Assembly (NCBI GenBank): GCA_035578155.1
Contig: JAPWDM010000063.1
Span: 434,001 to 498,000, forward strand
DNA from: Brachynemurus nebulosus
Taxonomy: Eukaryota > Arthropoda > Insecta > Neuroptera > Myrmeleontidae
Direction: 5' to 3'
Length of the DNA: 64,000 bases
Below are positions 10,101-23,209 of the stretch, one piece after another. Each line of letters opens with the position of its first letter. The first letter of the stretch is position 1. The position numbers were made by a program, and so were the translations under genes. The notes below the pieces were generated by a model. The model did not search any database and was not told the origin of the DNA. It saw only the letters and a list, made by a program, of their open reading frames with translations.

Positions 10101-12201
10101 AGACATTTATTTTTTTTAGCTTTTTAAAAGTTTTGCTATTCAAAAAGCTTTGTAAAATAAAGAGTATCTGTAAGAATTGATAGGTGGCTGCGTCGGCTAC
10201 GCTATCTGGTGGTAAAAAATGAAATTATGTAAAAGAGGTTATATTAGTTTTCAGCAGTCAAAATCAATTAATATTTTTTCAGGAATTTCCTCCATAATAG
10301 TCAATTAAATTTGGAGAAATAATAATTGAAAATAATTTTAGTTTTAACCGCACGATGACATAGCCGTCTTCGCCTTTGACCTAATGTGCATTTTATGTAA
10401 TACAGAGATTATCAATAGATTGGGTACATAGATTCAATTCAACGAGCAAAGTATGTTCACTTCTTTTAATTCCTGCAACTTTTTATGTATCCAATTTGCT
10501 TCCAGTCTCTAAATACATACCATTTTGAGGAATATTAAACTTGTTTTAGTTACGTATTTACCATTGAATTAAGTGATATATTGTAGTCATTTTTTTTTTT
10601 TTAAAAAACTTTGTACCATTTTAAAAAATAATATTTTATATAGTTTTTTGTTTGTAACTTATTTTACAAATTATATATTTTTTATAGTTAACCCTCTCTA
10701 AACCAATTTCTTATGTGAGTATCTTTTTTAAGTTTTTACCGTTTAGAGGGTGTTACTTGTCAATAAAACATTATTGAAAAAGTATTTTTTAATTGTTGGT
10801 AATATTATATGTCAGTTTTCTACTTGGATAATTTGAATTGTATTTAGTTTTACAAAAGACAGTTTACTAGTAATTTTTTTTTTTATAAAAAATAATTTTT
10901 GTAAATTATTTTGTAATCATTTATCTAGTTATTTTCATTTTCTAAATTAACTTTAGTTACCATTTACAAAAGAATTTTAACTCGCAAAAAAATTATGTGT
11001 ATTAACAAGACTGAAAACATTTATTTTGTAATATACGTAATATAGTATGAACATAATAAAATTTTATTAACATTAACTGCGTTTTTTTTTTTTTTATTTC
11101 TATTTTTTTGATAAAAATAAAACGGAAATTTTTTTTTGGTAAAGTTTTAAATCTTTTTTTAAGAGAGAATTAAGTGACCACAATATGTGTTAGAATTAGT
11201 ACGTAGATTGCTTTGGAAAGGCCGTAATTAAAAAGAAAAATAGGTAAGCTAGGTAAGTAAACATGGTTAACACTTTGACGGTTATTGACGTCATAAGACG
11301 TCAAGCCAAACCTTACTAACTCACACGCCATGTCGTAGGGTATCAACAATTTCATATAAGTGTATTACATAGTTTGCAAAGTAGTGTACCAGTTGGATGT
11401 TTTGTCATTATAGGTTATGAATTATGATCGTTAATTATTTTTAAAATGTGTCTACTTTCGGATACAAGTGGAAAAAATATGGTATCTAAAGATCTTAATA
11501 CGAAGATTTCAAAAATACATGGCGCATGTACAATATTAATTCTAATTTATTTTAGAAAAATCCTATTAATTAAATGTTTTCATTAGACAACTTATTGGAT
11601 ATTTTTAATTAAATTATTATGTAGAAGTCTATCTAATAAGTTTTATAATACTACACAAGGCAACGAACTTAAACGGGGGAATTGCCAGAATTGGCCAAGA
11701 AAATGGTACATATTATGTTTTCTTTTTTTACCACTCGCGGCGCTAAATTTCCTTTCGACTGTAATTTGAAATTTATTTTTATCGTTTACTTCATTATTTT
11801 TGACTATTTTTTTTAAAATAATTATTGAATTTATTTCCATTATTTATATTTAAATAAACTAAATGACTTATAATTTTGAATCATATTATCTTTATTTTAA
11901 ACTATCGTTTTACTTTTTTCCCACTTTGGTACACACGGAACATTAATGCCCTCTTACTTTTAGACACATTTTTGTAAAACATGGATTTCGTACACCTTGT
12001 ATAGTCACCATCACGTCACCATTTACTATACCATAGATAAAGAGCACCAGAATTTCATTTCTACAAGATAGCCAACTTCAAAGCTACGCGACATTGACGC
12101 CGGGACAATTTTTTTTCTTTTTTAAATTGACTTCTAAATTAATGTGTGATAGCTTAAAAAATTGCCCTTTAAATACCCTTTCCGAACATAAAATTGCCTT
12201 A
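10101..12201. other. AT-rich intergenic stretch
   Basis: No gene seen. The only structure noted is a second copy of GTTACTTGTCAATAAAACAT near 10750 (first copy ~9277). Confidence 0.5.
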
Positions 12202-12365
12202 GGGTCCGTCCACACGACACAAGCTTTACCACCGACTTACTTGCGCAAACCAGTTTGTGCAAGTAAACATGTACGTATGGACGGGAAAAAACGTAGCGAC
12301 TTACTTGCACAAACCTGGTTTGCGCAGGTAAGTCGGTGGTAAAGCTTGAGCGTGTGGACGGGCCC
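12202..12365. mobile_element. Harbinger-type MITE, 164 bp
   Basis: The termini GGGTCCGTCCACACG and CGTGTGGACGGGCCC are inverted repeats flanked by TTA on both sides (12199-12201, 12366-12368), the TWA duplication of PIF/Harbinger. Nearly the whole element folds on itself: CAAGCTTTACCACCGACTTA pairs with the sequence near 12329-12348. Non-autonomous, no ORF of its own. Confidence 0.85.
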
Positions 12366-13199
12366 TTAGCTGTATCTTTTAGCAATAATAAGTTTCATTG
12401 TATATATTATTTAAACATTTTGAAATATAAATTAGTACTAAAACAATAAAAAAAGGTTTTAATTATTAAAATATTTTTTCCTAATACTCTTAAATTTGCC
12501 CCATCGAAGCGCAAAATTCTTTTTTGATTTAATTATATAATTAGAGAGAAAAAAATTAAAAATATCAAAAAAGAAAAAAAATTTCGCGGCGCTAACTTCG
12601 CATAGCTCAACTTCAATACATTTTTTTGACCCTCTATTACCTCTCTATGGAACTTAGTACCGGGGCGAACGGTATAGATGTCATCGTTGTCGTTATCATC
12701 ATGTGTAGTACACTTAAAAAGAACAGAGATGTCACTATAATAACTTTAAATTATCTTTAGCCTTATCCGATAATGTAGATTACTACTAGTAAGGTAATCC
12801 ACTAAAATTCTCCTAATTGCATTTTATTTTGATCAGTTTTTCAAGTTTAAAACTTATATAATAATTATAAACACATGTATTTATTTAAAATTACTAAAGT
12901 AAATTTATTTTTATTCAAAATTATACATTAATCAAATACTTCGTAAATGAATATCACTATCACTGATTCTAATTTCTGACAAGTGTGCTCCATTTTTCTG
13001 CAACAGATAAAATGTATTCTAATTTTCTAATTAATTTATTGTGATAATAAAAGAAGTAATTATTTTAAAATAAAAAAAACTAATAAATGTTAATTATACA
13101 TACCTCCAATAATAATTAAGTAAAATTATTAAATTTAATATTAAATTCAAAAAAATAGACGAATTTTTCATAAATAATTGGAAAAAAATAAAAATTAAT
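12366..13199. other. AT-rich intergenic stretch
   Basis: No gene or repeat recognised. Confidence 0.5.
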
Positions 13200-13442
13200 G
13201 CTGTGTATTACAAATACATTAAGAAATCGAAGCAAAAGAATTGACTGATGTGAGCAAAAAAATTGACAAATGGGATTATTTTAATGGCGGTCAAACCATT
13301 AATTTAATGGTTTATTTAATATTTATAAACAAGTCTCCCTGATTACAAGTTGGGTTTACTAAAATGGAGTCATGCTTCAAAATTTAATGTCTGTGGTATT
13401 TCTAGGAAACATATGTTAATATGTTCGATTCACTGCTCAGTG
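13200..13442 (+). repeat. Dispersed repeat family A, copy 1
   Basis: Begins GCTGTGTATTACAAATACAT and ends near ATTCACTGCTCAGTGGG. It is closely similar throughout to 22634-22858 in the same orientation. It carries a short internal palindrome, ACCATTAATTTAATGGT. No coding potential; class unknown. Confidence 0.75.
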
Positions 13443-16400
13443 GGAATTTTTTGTAATTGTTACTATAGAAATGTTACAAATTACAAATTTCTAAAATAAT
13501 AGAATAAGTTCTATGAACACTAAATTCGAAAGATATCAGCTAGTAGCACCCTCTACAATTACCATTTTTTTAAATATATTGTGCAGTGCTACTACACTGC
13601 TCTCTGAACTCATCGCCAAAATAACCACTTGCTAAGAAAAAATCCTATAATTTAAGTGAGTGCTATTCTGTACATATATAGTGTTATTCTCTTTGTACTA
13701 TACCAATACCTCAACTGGCTCTATTGACCATAGATTATCAGCTGAATAAAGTAAGAACTTAAAGATTCCTGAATTACTACGTTTTAATTGGTTATCCTAT
13801 TATCCAATAGATGTCTCAGATATGTATTTTAGTCACAGATATTTTTACGACACAATATACCCAACAATATTCTTCCTTAACCTTCCAATAACTTCGCTAA
13901 ATATTCAGAAACTAATTGTTATAATTCAATATTTTTACTGAAGTATTCACGAAAAACATACTTTTGAAGTGATTTTTATTTATAAAACTTACCTTTAATT
14001 TTAATTTTTCAAAATAAAAATTTAGCGTCGCCTGTTAATTTGGCCTGTATTATACAGGTAATATTCTCATAAGGTGTAGCTGGGTAAACAAAACAAAATT
14101 GAATACTGGCTGAGGCATTTATTGTACTCGTATCATACTTTTATCATATCTTATAATAACCACAAAATTGAAGTAAAACAATTTAAAAATCTTTTAGTCA
14201 TGGAAGGATGGTCATTTTGTTCACTTAAATAAAATATTTAATGTTTTGACTTTATTTTTGATAATGTGCTCATGTTTGTCCAATCTTTTCTTTTCTTTTT
14301 TTTTTTTATTAGTAAAATGAACTTACATTGACAACTAAATGCAATTTAAAATTATAATTTGTATATTTAAGAAAATAGAACAATTATTTTTTAGACATAA
14401 AGTTAATAAAATAATGTTTTACATACATTATTAAGATGATTATCTACAAAATTATACTATTTAACAAATACTTCTAGTTTTAAATGCCTGCAATTAAATG
14501 TTATTTTTTTATTTTTTTGGAATTTACAGTACATTTTATAATTATTCTTTTTTTTTTCAAACATAATTTTCAGGCTTTCAAGAAATTAACACATATTTCT
14601 TTGTTGTTAGTTTTAAAATATTGCTTCTTCTTGCATCATAGATTTATAAAAAAATCACAAACGAAAAAGGAATTAACGAAATATTTGAAAACTGTAAATG
14701 ATTTTTTTTTTTATCGCGTATACTTTTTGTTATTATACTGTTTATAATGAAACCGTAATTACATATTCATTTCAAACCGCCGATTTGAGTTCAATTCAAT
14801 TAAAACATAAAAAATTCCACACTTATTAATATGTTTTAATATTTATTTACAAAGTTTTAACCTCAATATTTAAATAATTTTCAATAAAAGAAACAACGGA
14901 AAAAAAAATAATTGAAATATTATAAACTTTGTGAATTTGCAATAAAAATAGATTGTTTTCTAATAAATAATAAATACACTAATCAATATATAATACGAAA
15001 ATTGTTTTATTCAGAAAATTCACAAAGATTATAATTTGACAATATAATTTTCGAAGGGAGATGAGAAAAATTTACAAAACAGATCATGTGACATGGAAAA
15101 GGACATACATGTGCTCTGTGCTTGGTGTAGTGGTGTATATTTACGTGCATAGTGTACGAGTATCTAATTATTTATGTGCATATAAACTCATCCAACTGCT
15201 CCCCTATTGTGTGTAGAGTAAACAGTGGAAGAATTTTTTTAATAATTATATAGTAATGTGTATGTATATAAAATGCCTTTTTTTGGTAATAAATTAAAAT
15301 TTCCTTTATAATACAATAAATAAATAAATAAACAAAAAATAAATGTTGACTAGTTTATTTGATTCCTATCTAAATACTTACACTACTAGGATTCTTAAAT
15401 TAGTCTATGATTTTTTTTTAAATTCTTTAAAATAATTATTACTCTAATGTGCAGTTTCACGTGCAATTTGTGCTTTCCAGTTAGTATCGATACACAATTA
15501 ACTATTGCATTATGTATGATATAACTAGACTTAGGTACAGACTGTGACATTTACAAAACAATTCATATTTAATTAATTAATTTCATTAATAATACTTTTT
15601 TTTTTAATAAAGTTAGTTACAATAGATAACCACAGATAGTTATATATAATTATAATTAGTTTAATGAGCACTTATGAGAATGTATATTTTTTTGACGTCT
15701 GTGTATGTAACTGATTTTGAAAAAAATATTGGTTATCTCTGGTGTGATATTTAAATATATTTTATGTTGGAATGTTTTCCATTTGCAATTCAAAAATTTT
15801 GTAACGGAAAATATCATAGAGTAGAACTGAATGACGATTCCACTTATCTCAGTAGTTATCCGTTATAATGTCGCGAATTTTGAATTGCATAATACTGTTT
15901 ATTTTTTTTTCTATTTGTTTGTTGTTATGTGTGAAGTAATATCGTGGCAGGAATACAATTAATTAATTTATATTAAATTTTTTAAATTTTATATCACATT
16001 TTCAGTTTATATTAGATTTGAATTTGCTTATTATTTTTGTAGACACTTTATTACTTTAAATACTAACAAAATATTCATATAATTAATAACTACATACCAA
16101 TTAGTAGAATGTATTGTTTGGTATCGGTTTTATATTTTGATTGTTAGTTTATTGTAACCTTAATTAATATACATAATATCCAACTGTATTTTTTTTTGGA
16201 AGCAAGTTTATGTAGGTACCTACTATTCTACAAAAATAATAATTTTCTTTTTTTTTTGTATATATAAATGCCTTAAAATTTATAATCACAATTGTAGAAA
16301 GACAGTTACTTTTCATTGTTCAATCTGACCATAGATATTGGCCACGAATTAGTTTGTATTGAAGATGTAAAAGCCATTATCACGTGATTAATGAGAAATG

Positions 16401-19400
16401 ACGTGCAAGGTAAGTAATTTTATCTTTTTACAATTAGGATTATAGTTTTTGAACACTCATACAAACACATACATACATTCTTATCCTCCTTTACATAATA
16501 TAGTTTATAACATTGAGGCAAAATGTGCATTATTTATAATAATAATTTTTTTTAATTAAATTACAACAGTCTGCTGAGTTTTTTTTTTTTAATTATATTT
16601 AATAATATTAAGTATCTTTTTAGTGCACCCAAAAAACATCAATATCAAAAACATATATACGTATAGTTTACATTTATGTCAAATAGATTTTTTTTTAGTA
16701 CATTTTTAAAAATTTTCTTCTAAAATTCTTTGTTAATTAAAGGAAGGTCTGAGGTGGCAATGTGCAGTCAATTGTGCAAAAGTGCAACAAATATATAAGA
16801 ATATATACGTAAGTGTTTAATTAATTAGTATATGCATTCTTAATAATGTGACGAATTTTCAAAATTTTTCAGTATAATAATAATAATTGGAATGTGAGGA
16901 AGAGGAGATACGAATTGGAATAAGAATCATTTTACAGTCATATCTAAATTCGATTTCAGATTTTTGATGGGGGAATTTTTTAAAGTGTAAAATTTTTTAC
17001 CAATTGCTTACAAAATTAATTTTTTATTGACGTAAGTGTGGCATATATGTAAATTTTAATCAAATTTAGATGTACCGTATATTTTCACATTAGTGGTGTT
17101 AAGGGCGGAATGTATTTTTCAATTGTTTTTGGAAAAATGAATAAAAAAATAATTATTATTTAGTAAGAAAAAGCAATTATTTTTCTTCATCTTTTAATTC
17201 TTAATTATTTATGTTATTTGAAATAGATGCCAATATACAGTAAATTAGTTTCTACAAGGCCCTGAGAGAAAAATTGGAAAAAATTAGTTTTATTCTTCCG
17301 AAATAATATTTGGAGGTACTCAAAGTATTTGTTTGCAACATTCTTCTAAATATTTTCACAGTCAATCGTCTTCTATTAAAAAGATTATTTCGTATTTTTA
17401 ATGTAAAATTGCAAAAATATAGTATTTTTTTTAATGTCCTCAGAATAAGTTTCCTTTTTATTTCAAAATGCCAGATGAAAAAATATGTGATCTTTTTGTT
17501 TTTATAAATTAACAAGTAATATTAAAAGTTATAATTATTTTTTAAATACTTTATTTTTAGATATACTTCAACAAACGATTCTTTCATAGAAATTCAAAGA
17601 GTACGGTTAATAATGCTAATTACCTTTTGGTGTACCATCGCAAACCCGTTTCAACATAATTTAAGACACCTATTTCCGAATATTGCGTCATTTTTAAAAC
17701 ACTGTATCAATTTTCATAACCCTTCGACAACAAATTATCACACAAAAAGTAACAATATGAATTATATGTCGAATTTCTTGCCGAAAATGATATGCATTTT
17801 TTTTACATTCTAAGCAAAATATCAAAATATGCACTCGGTGGCTCATGGATACATTATAAAAAATATATCGCCCGAGGCTTAAAATGATATTTATTTTAAA
17901 TATGTATTATTTTAACTTTTTTTTCTGTCTTTTGAATACTTAATAATTTATGGCAAAAAATTAAACATATAAACCAGCCTCCATTGTTACGTTAAGTATG
18001 ATATCATTTCCTGGATTCATTCAATTTCCGTACCTGCGCAGTTTAAATCATTTGTTTTATTGTGAAATGGATGCATAAACATCTTTTCAAAAATTGAACA
18101 TATTAAAGCACACATAGAATCTTTAATTTTTTTTTTTTTTTTTAAAAATAAGCAATTTATATTACAAAGTACATAATGTTACAATTCAGAAACATTTATG
18201 TTTTTTCTTTTGTTGTTTTTTTGTTTTTTGTTTTTTGAATACATCAAAAGCATTTTTCAAAATATTAATTAACTTTTTTTGTATTTTTTATTTATTTTTA
18301 ATTTTTTTTTGTATTTTTTTAATTTTTGTATATTAACATACATTCATCTACATAACATATTAAATATATATTTATTAAAGCAATAATATTCTACTTAATT
18401 AATATTAAAATATATATTTTCTCTCTATTGGCCATTTTTTTTTAAATAACTATCATTCCTTGAAAATTGATACAAGGTTTTTAATTTGAAAGAATATTTT
18501 TTTTCCAGTATATACGTATGTTTTTCCCGGTATATGCTTGTTTGTATTCTGGTGTACATATCTATGGTGTGTCATTGACTTACAGTTTTCACTTCTAGGT
18601 ACACCCTCCCCTCGTGTATATGGGTCAACAGTTATACAATTCTTAGAGCAGCCAACGGTGTACGGTAGATATAGCCTTTATTATTATGTTCAGTGGGTTC
18701 AGTGTTTTTAAACTCCTAGGCTTTTCTTTTTTTTCTAGTCGCTCTATTAAAAGAAAGAAGAAAAAAAAACATGGTGGTTGATTTAAAAAAAAAGATTTTC
18801 CTTCCTTTTATTTCGCACATGTATTTTTATTTTTATTTTTTTAATTTGAAGGAATCGTTTGTTAAATAATTCAACATTTTAACAATTTTTTTCTTTAAAT
18901 AGATAACAAATACATTTTAACAAATAAAATAATTTTTTTTTTGTATTTTTTCAATTAGAAACAAACAATTTATATTATAAAAAAAATAACGATAACGATT
19001 TAACGATATAATATTTAATTGTAAGTTTTTACTTTCCTTTGGTAAAATGGTAGAAAAATTACTTTTGTCTATACAAAGTAAATTTCTTTTAAAAATAATA
19101 AATAATCACATATGGTATAATTATATCTATACAAAAAAGTTTAAAGTAAGATAAAAGTTGCATAATTTTGTGACACCGTTTATAGTTTGACAAGAAATAT
19201 TGGGAATAGAATCTCGAAGTTATCTTGGTAAAAAAGTGGAAAAAAAAACTAGTAAATTAATTTCCCAAGTAAAATAGCATTCAGTGTTATAAAGTTTATC
19301 TATGGTGCGATTCTTGGAATTAGTGAATACAAATATAAATTGTTCATATTTTAATTCTGTATGTAAAATTTGTATATTATACGCGTACGAACACCATCAA

Positions 19401-20495
19401 ATAAAATTTGTACAAAACATATAAAACTGCCAATCTTTGAATATAATTTATTTGGTAGATTTTCTTTTTGAGAGTAAATTATATCCTTGAATAAAGTAAA
19501 TTTACTTAACAGATACATAATCACAAATTTAAAAAAAGTTCTGTTTTATTGTATTAATTGAGACGACTAAGGTGAAACTGTCAAAATTTTAATCTATTTT
19601 TGAAAAAATTATGCAACTTTTTTTTTTGAGAAATAAGAAAATTAAAGTGTGTTATACAAATACGTTTTGCAAAAAACTGCTATTTTAATAATTAAACGCA
19701 CTTAACATAGGTTTTTTTATCAATTTAACAGTAATTGAAGTAACAATTGGAAGTTAAATTGTACCGTTTTACTGTAATTATTTTTTACTGTAGTCAGTGA
19801 GAAACTATTTCATTTTTGAAATTTTTTGCTACATGAAGTCTTTTTTCTCTCTAAAAATGAGATTTTTTAATTAAAAAATATTTTTATTAAATAGTTAGTC
19901 ATTTTTTTCTTTTTATTTTCAAAAAATTGTTTACGTACAAATTTTCCGGCTTGTCTAATTATGTTAACAATCAATAAGAAATTTTTTTTATCTAAAAGGA
20001 ACTAATTTTGTAACTGTCTGATCAATTTGAGTATGGTGATATTTTTGATGGTTTTGAAAGGGGCATTTTGAAAGTGGAATTTAATTTTTTTTCTGATAAT
20101 ATTTGTACATTTAAATAAAAAAGAGAAACATTATAATTTTTATATAATTCGAATTCGTCATGTTCAAAAATTAAAATTTTGTTCATTGTTTGATGCGATC
20201 AATGCGATATCTGTCAATAAATTTTTGAATTACTTTTTTTAAATTAGAATCATTGAATTTGTCGTTTTGAAACATTGAACAATGAACAAAATTCGACACT
20301 TTTTTTTGCAGTAACACAGTAATTTCCACAGGAAAGAAAGAAAGAATAGGAAAAGTTTGTTATAAAAAAATTATTGGGATATCGAATTTGATTTTCAAAA
20401 TAAGTTTTCTTTTAGTTTTATGTAATTAATTTACATTTATATTAATATAGAGACTATTGAAAAATATATTTTTATAGGCAGTTGCAGTTCACTTA
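13443..20495. other. AT-rich gene-free stretch, including the presumed 3' UTR of the LDLa gene
   Basis: Poly-A/T-rich throughout, with no credible coding exon on either strand. The lower-strand LDLa gene ends at 20496, so its 3' UTR should lie in the right part of this stretch. Short ORFs (for example 14484-14747) are low-complexity A/T artefacts. An isolated donor-like CAAG|GTAAGT is at 16410. Confidence 0.5.
19883..19888 (-). terminator. Possible poly(A) signal of the LDLa gene
   Basis: AATAAA on the lower strand about 610 bp beyond the stop codon. A variant ATTAAA lies nearer (about 20085). In such AT-rich DNA the motif is weak evidence. Confidence 0.25.
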
Positions 20496-20555
20496 TTAAC
20501 GACCTCTCGCCCATCTTAACAATGCATCAGCTAATACATCCAAATGCGCCTTCGT
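20496..20555 (-). CDS. Terminal exon of the LDLa protein (19 codons + stop)
   Basis: The lower-strand acceptor TTTATTTCAG ends at 20556. The exon is ACG AAG GCG CAT ... CGT TAA, in phase with the LDLa exon. It encodes TKAHLDVLADALLRWARGR, an amphipathic-looking helix ending in a basic tail. It is too short for ordinary ORF finding and was located by looking for this conserved tail. Confidence 0.88.
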   Translation of the reverse strand, partial: TKAHLDVLADALLRWARGR

Positions 20556-22205
20556 CTGAAATAAATTTATTATTTTTGATTAAATTCTATCATGTCATGT
20601 GGTGGGAGTGCGAGGAAGTGTGTCTTTGTTTTTTGTTTTCTTTTTTGAAGTGAAAACTTTTATAGCGACGGTAATTCTGCGCGAGAGTGTAATAAAATCT
20701 CGAGAGTGTTACGGAAACCGTAATGTTTTGGCTGTAATAACTTCACTTTACTTTCATTATTATTACTTATCAGTTAATTTCTGTCTTTATCAGACTACAC
20801 AGTGAAAAAATTTGCGTTAAAATGAACACATTTCACATGTTCAGAACGGTCCACTCAATTTTTTGTGTGATTTTAATACAAAGCATATGTGTCAAATCTT
20901 TACACAAGATTTGTGTCAATGATTTAACACACAAGAGGACATACATTTTGTGTTAATTTTTCAGATTTATCAGAGTTAGTTGTTAACTTTTTTATTCAAT
21001 ATTTTACTTCCACTTAAGATATTTGAAAATCGTCAAAAATTATAACGATTTTGTTCATATATTATTATAAATGAGACTCAAAGAACGCAAAGTAAGTTAG
21101 TTGTTTGTAACAATTCTTATTTGTTTCCATATATATGTACCAAAATATATATAATAATAAAAAAGATAAGAGTAGTTCTTATTATTAAACAAAACCGAAA
21201 AATTATAAGTTTTTTCAGTTATTGACGAATATAGTTTTATTAAACGTTTAAAAATGAAACAATTTTCTCACATTTTAAGGTTATTTTGTTACAGATTCAG
21301 TTAAAAAAAATCATGTAAGCTTACGAGATTGTATATTATATAATACAATCTCAAGTAAGCTTACATGATTTTTTGTAACTGAATCTGTAATCTGTAACAA
21401 AATAACCTTAAAATGTAAAAAAATTGTTTCATTTTTAAACGTTTAATAAAACTGTATTCGTCAATAATTGAAAAGACTTATAATTTTTCGGTTTTGTTTA
21501 ATAATAAGAACTACTCTCATCTTTTTTATTATATATATATTTTGGTAGATATATATTCTAATGTAAGTTAAGTACTTATAGCATTCTTTTGCTCTACACA
21601 AATATTGTGTTACTTCCTTGCTGTTCAAAACAGGTTAACATTTTTATTCTGTTAAATCGAAATTTGTGTTAATATTTTCATTTAACACAAACACGAAATG
21701 TTATATTAACGCAGGGTTGTGTTACTTATTTAACACAAAAATTTTAACCACTGATTTTCTTTTTACGCAGAACACAAATTTTTTTACTGTGTCCTAAAAT
21801 TCAGCAAATCTGTGGAAACCAAAATAAATCAAAATACCTAAATATTAAAACTAAAACAACTGAACTCACATTTAATATGCATTTAATTGGTATCAAATAT
21901 TTATATTTGTATTATTTAAAAAAACCAATCTTTATTTTATGGTAAAGAGACTAAATTAAAGATGGTTACGAGGTCGCCATAGCGGTATTCACTTCGGTCG
22001 TGTGATCTTAAGCAAACTAACAATATTTTTGTTGGATAACTTACCGTTTTGTAGAACATACAATTTTGTCGATCCTCATCTTCACCACCCGGACAGTTAA
22101 TATAACCATCGCAGAGTACGTGATCGTCGATACATCGATAGCGTCCTTGCCGATCGGGCGTTGGACATGCAACGCGCTCCATACCATCTGGCGCAGTTGG
22201 ACATT
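20496..22205 (-). CDS. LDL-receptor class A domain protein, last two coding exons
   Basis: Lower strand. Exon 22205-22045 (phase 1 in, phase 0 out) joins exon 20555-20496 across a 1489-bp intron. The joined 3' end encodes one LDLa domain with six cysteines (ECP, VAC, YRC, LCD, INC, QNC), the CDG core and the acidic GEDED calcium site, followed by CMFYKT, then TKAHLDVLADALLRWARGR and stop. I recognise this tail as a conserved insect LDLa-protein C terminus but cannot name the gene with confidence. LDLa modules bind Ca2+ and act outside the cell, so a secreted protein or ectodomain is inferred. No membrane segment follows the domain. The signal peptide and earlier exons are not visible, and the upstream DNA (22.2 kb onward) is repeat-filled. 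Confidence 0.87.
20797..21792. mobile_element. ACACAGT-terminated element, 996 bp (copy 1)
   Basis: Left end ACACAGTGAAAAAATTTG, right end CAAATTTTTTTACTGTGT (inverted repeats). It sits inside the LDLa intron. Its centre is a near-perfect palindrome (see 21140-21548). Both ends are closely similar to the ends of the element at 31287-34716 in the opposite orientation. Dense GTGTTA/TAACAC motifs occur in both subterminal regions. No ORF; superfamily unassigned. Confidence 0.75.
21140..21548. repeat. Near-perfect ~200-bp-arm palindrome
   Basis: The arms meet near 21333 (ATCATGTAAGCTTAC on the left pairs with GTAAGCTTACATGAT on the right) and extend outward through AAACGTTTAAAAATGAAACA and the AAACCGAAAAATTATAAG segment. 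This is the core of the 996-bp element and would form a long hairpin if transcribed. Confidence 0.85.
22045..22205 (-). CDS. LDLa-domain exon
   Basis: On the lower strand the acceptor is TTTCTTTATTTACAG (before 22205) and the donor is ACG|GTAAGTTATC (after 22045), both strong. Two leading bases AA complete a codon (Glu if the previous exon ends in G), then 53 codons from CPTAPDG to CMFYKT. GC content is clearly above the flanks. Confidence 0.92.
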
Positions 22206-22297
22206 CTGTAAATAAAGAAATAAAAATAAGTTTAACAAATATAACAAAAACTCATAATTCGCTTCCAGTTTCACTCTTCCATCGTTTTATTTATGGT

Positions 22298-23085
22298 TTT
22301 TAAGACGCTAAAATTTTTTAGTAAACTTAGTAACGTCATTCAATTAATTTTTTTCTTTAAGTCAAACTTTATGGAAGGGTTTTAGATTAGTGGGGTTGGT
22401 TGAATTAGGGTAATTTGGGAATGAATTTTTTATTTTTTCTATCAAAATATCGAAACTCCTTTTAGAAATATGACAGACTCAATGGAAGTGTTTTTCTGGC
22501 GGCTTCAGGTGCTAAATTTTGGTAAAAATGAAAAAATAACAACTTCGAAAACCTATTATAATTTGCAGCAAATTTGATCATTCTGTCATTTTATTTAGGG
22601 TTTTTTCATTGAGGAGAGAGTCGACTAGAGAGAATGCTGTGTATTACAAATACATTAAGAAATTGAAGTAAAAAAATTGACTGATGGGATTACTTTAATG
22701 GCGGTCAAACCATTAATTTAATGGTTTATCTAATATTTATAAATAAGTATCCGTGGTTACAAGTTGGGCTTACTAAAATGGACTCATGCTTCAAAATTTA
22801 ATGAGTGTGATATCTCTAGGAAACATATGTTAATATGTTCGATTCAGTGCTCAGTGGGTTTTTTAGACGCTAAAAAATTTTAGTAACCTTGCTAAAGTCA
22901 TCAAATTAAAAAAAAATTACTTTTTCTCAAATCAGTCTCATAGAAGTGATTTCAATAAGGGCTATTAATTGAACTAGGGTAATCTGAATGTGAATTCTTC
23001 ATTTTTGTTATCAGAATGACGAAATTCGTCATAGAAATATTATACTGATTCAACAGAAATCCCTTTTTTGGTGACCCGCGTGTCT
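22298..23085 (+). repeat. Two diverged copies of a ~225-bp repeat flanking family A copy 2
   Basis: 22298-22520 and 22862-23085 are recognisably similar (both contain GACGCTAAAA, TAGTAAC, GAACTAGGGTAAT-like and GAAATAT motifs). Family A copy 2 lies between them. Confidence 0.55.
22634..22858 (+). repeat. Dispersed repeat family A, copy 2
   Basis: Closely matches 13200-13442, with an internal deletion of about 20 bp after TTGACTGATG. It ends with GATTCAGTGCTCAGTGGG. Confidence 0.75.
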
Positions 23086-23209
23086 AATTTTAAATCCAGT
23101 TTTCTAAGAGTGATTTAAATTGGAATAACTGATTGAATAGGAGTTAATTTGCGTGTGCTCTAAGAATTTTTCGATTCAAGCCATCATTACAAGTCATATT
23201 TTCGGTTAA

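Noticed and set aside
16300..16409. Non-coding exon ending at CAAG|GTAAGT
   Set aside because: A perfect donor but no acceptor, ORF or promoter support; one such match is expected by chance in long AT-rich DNA.
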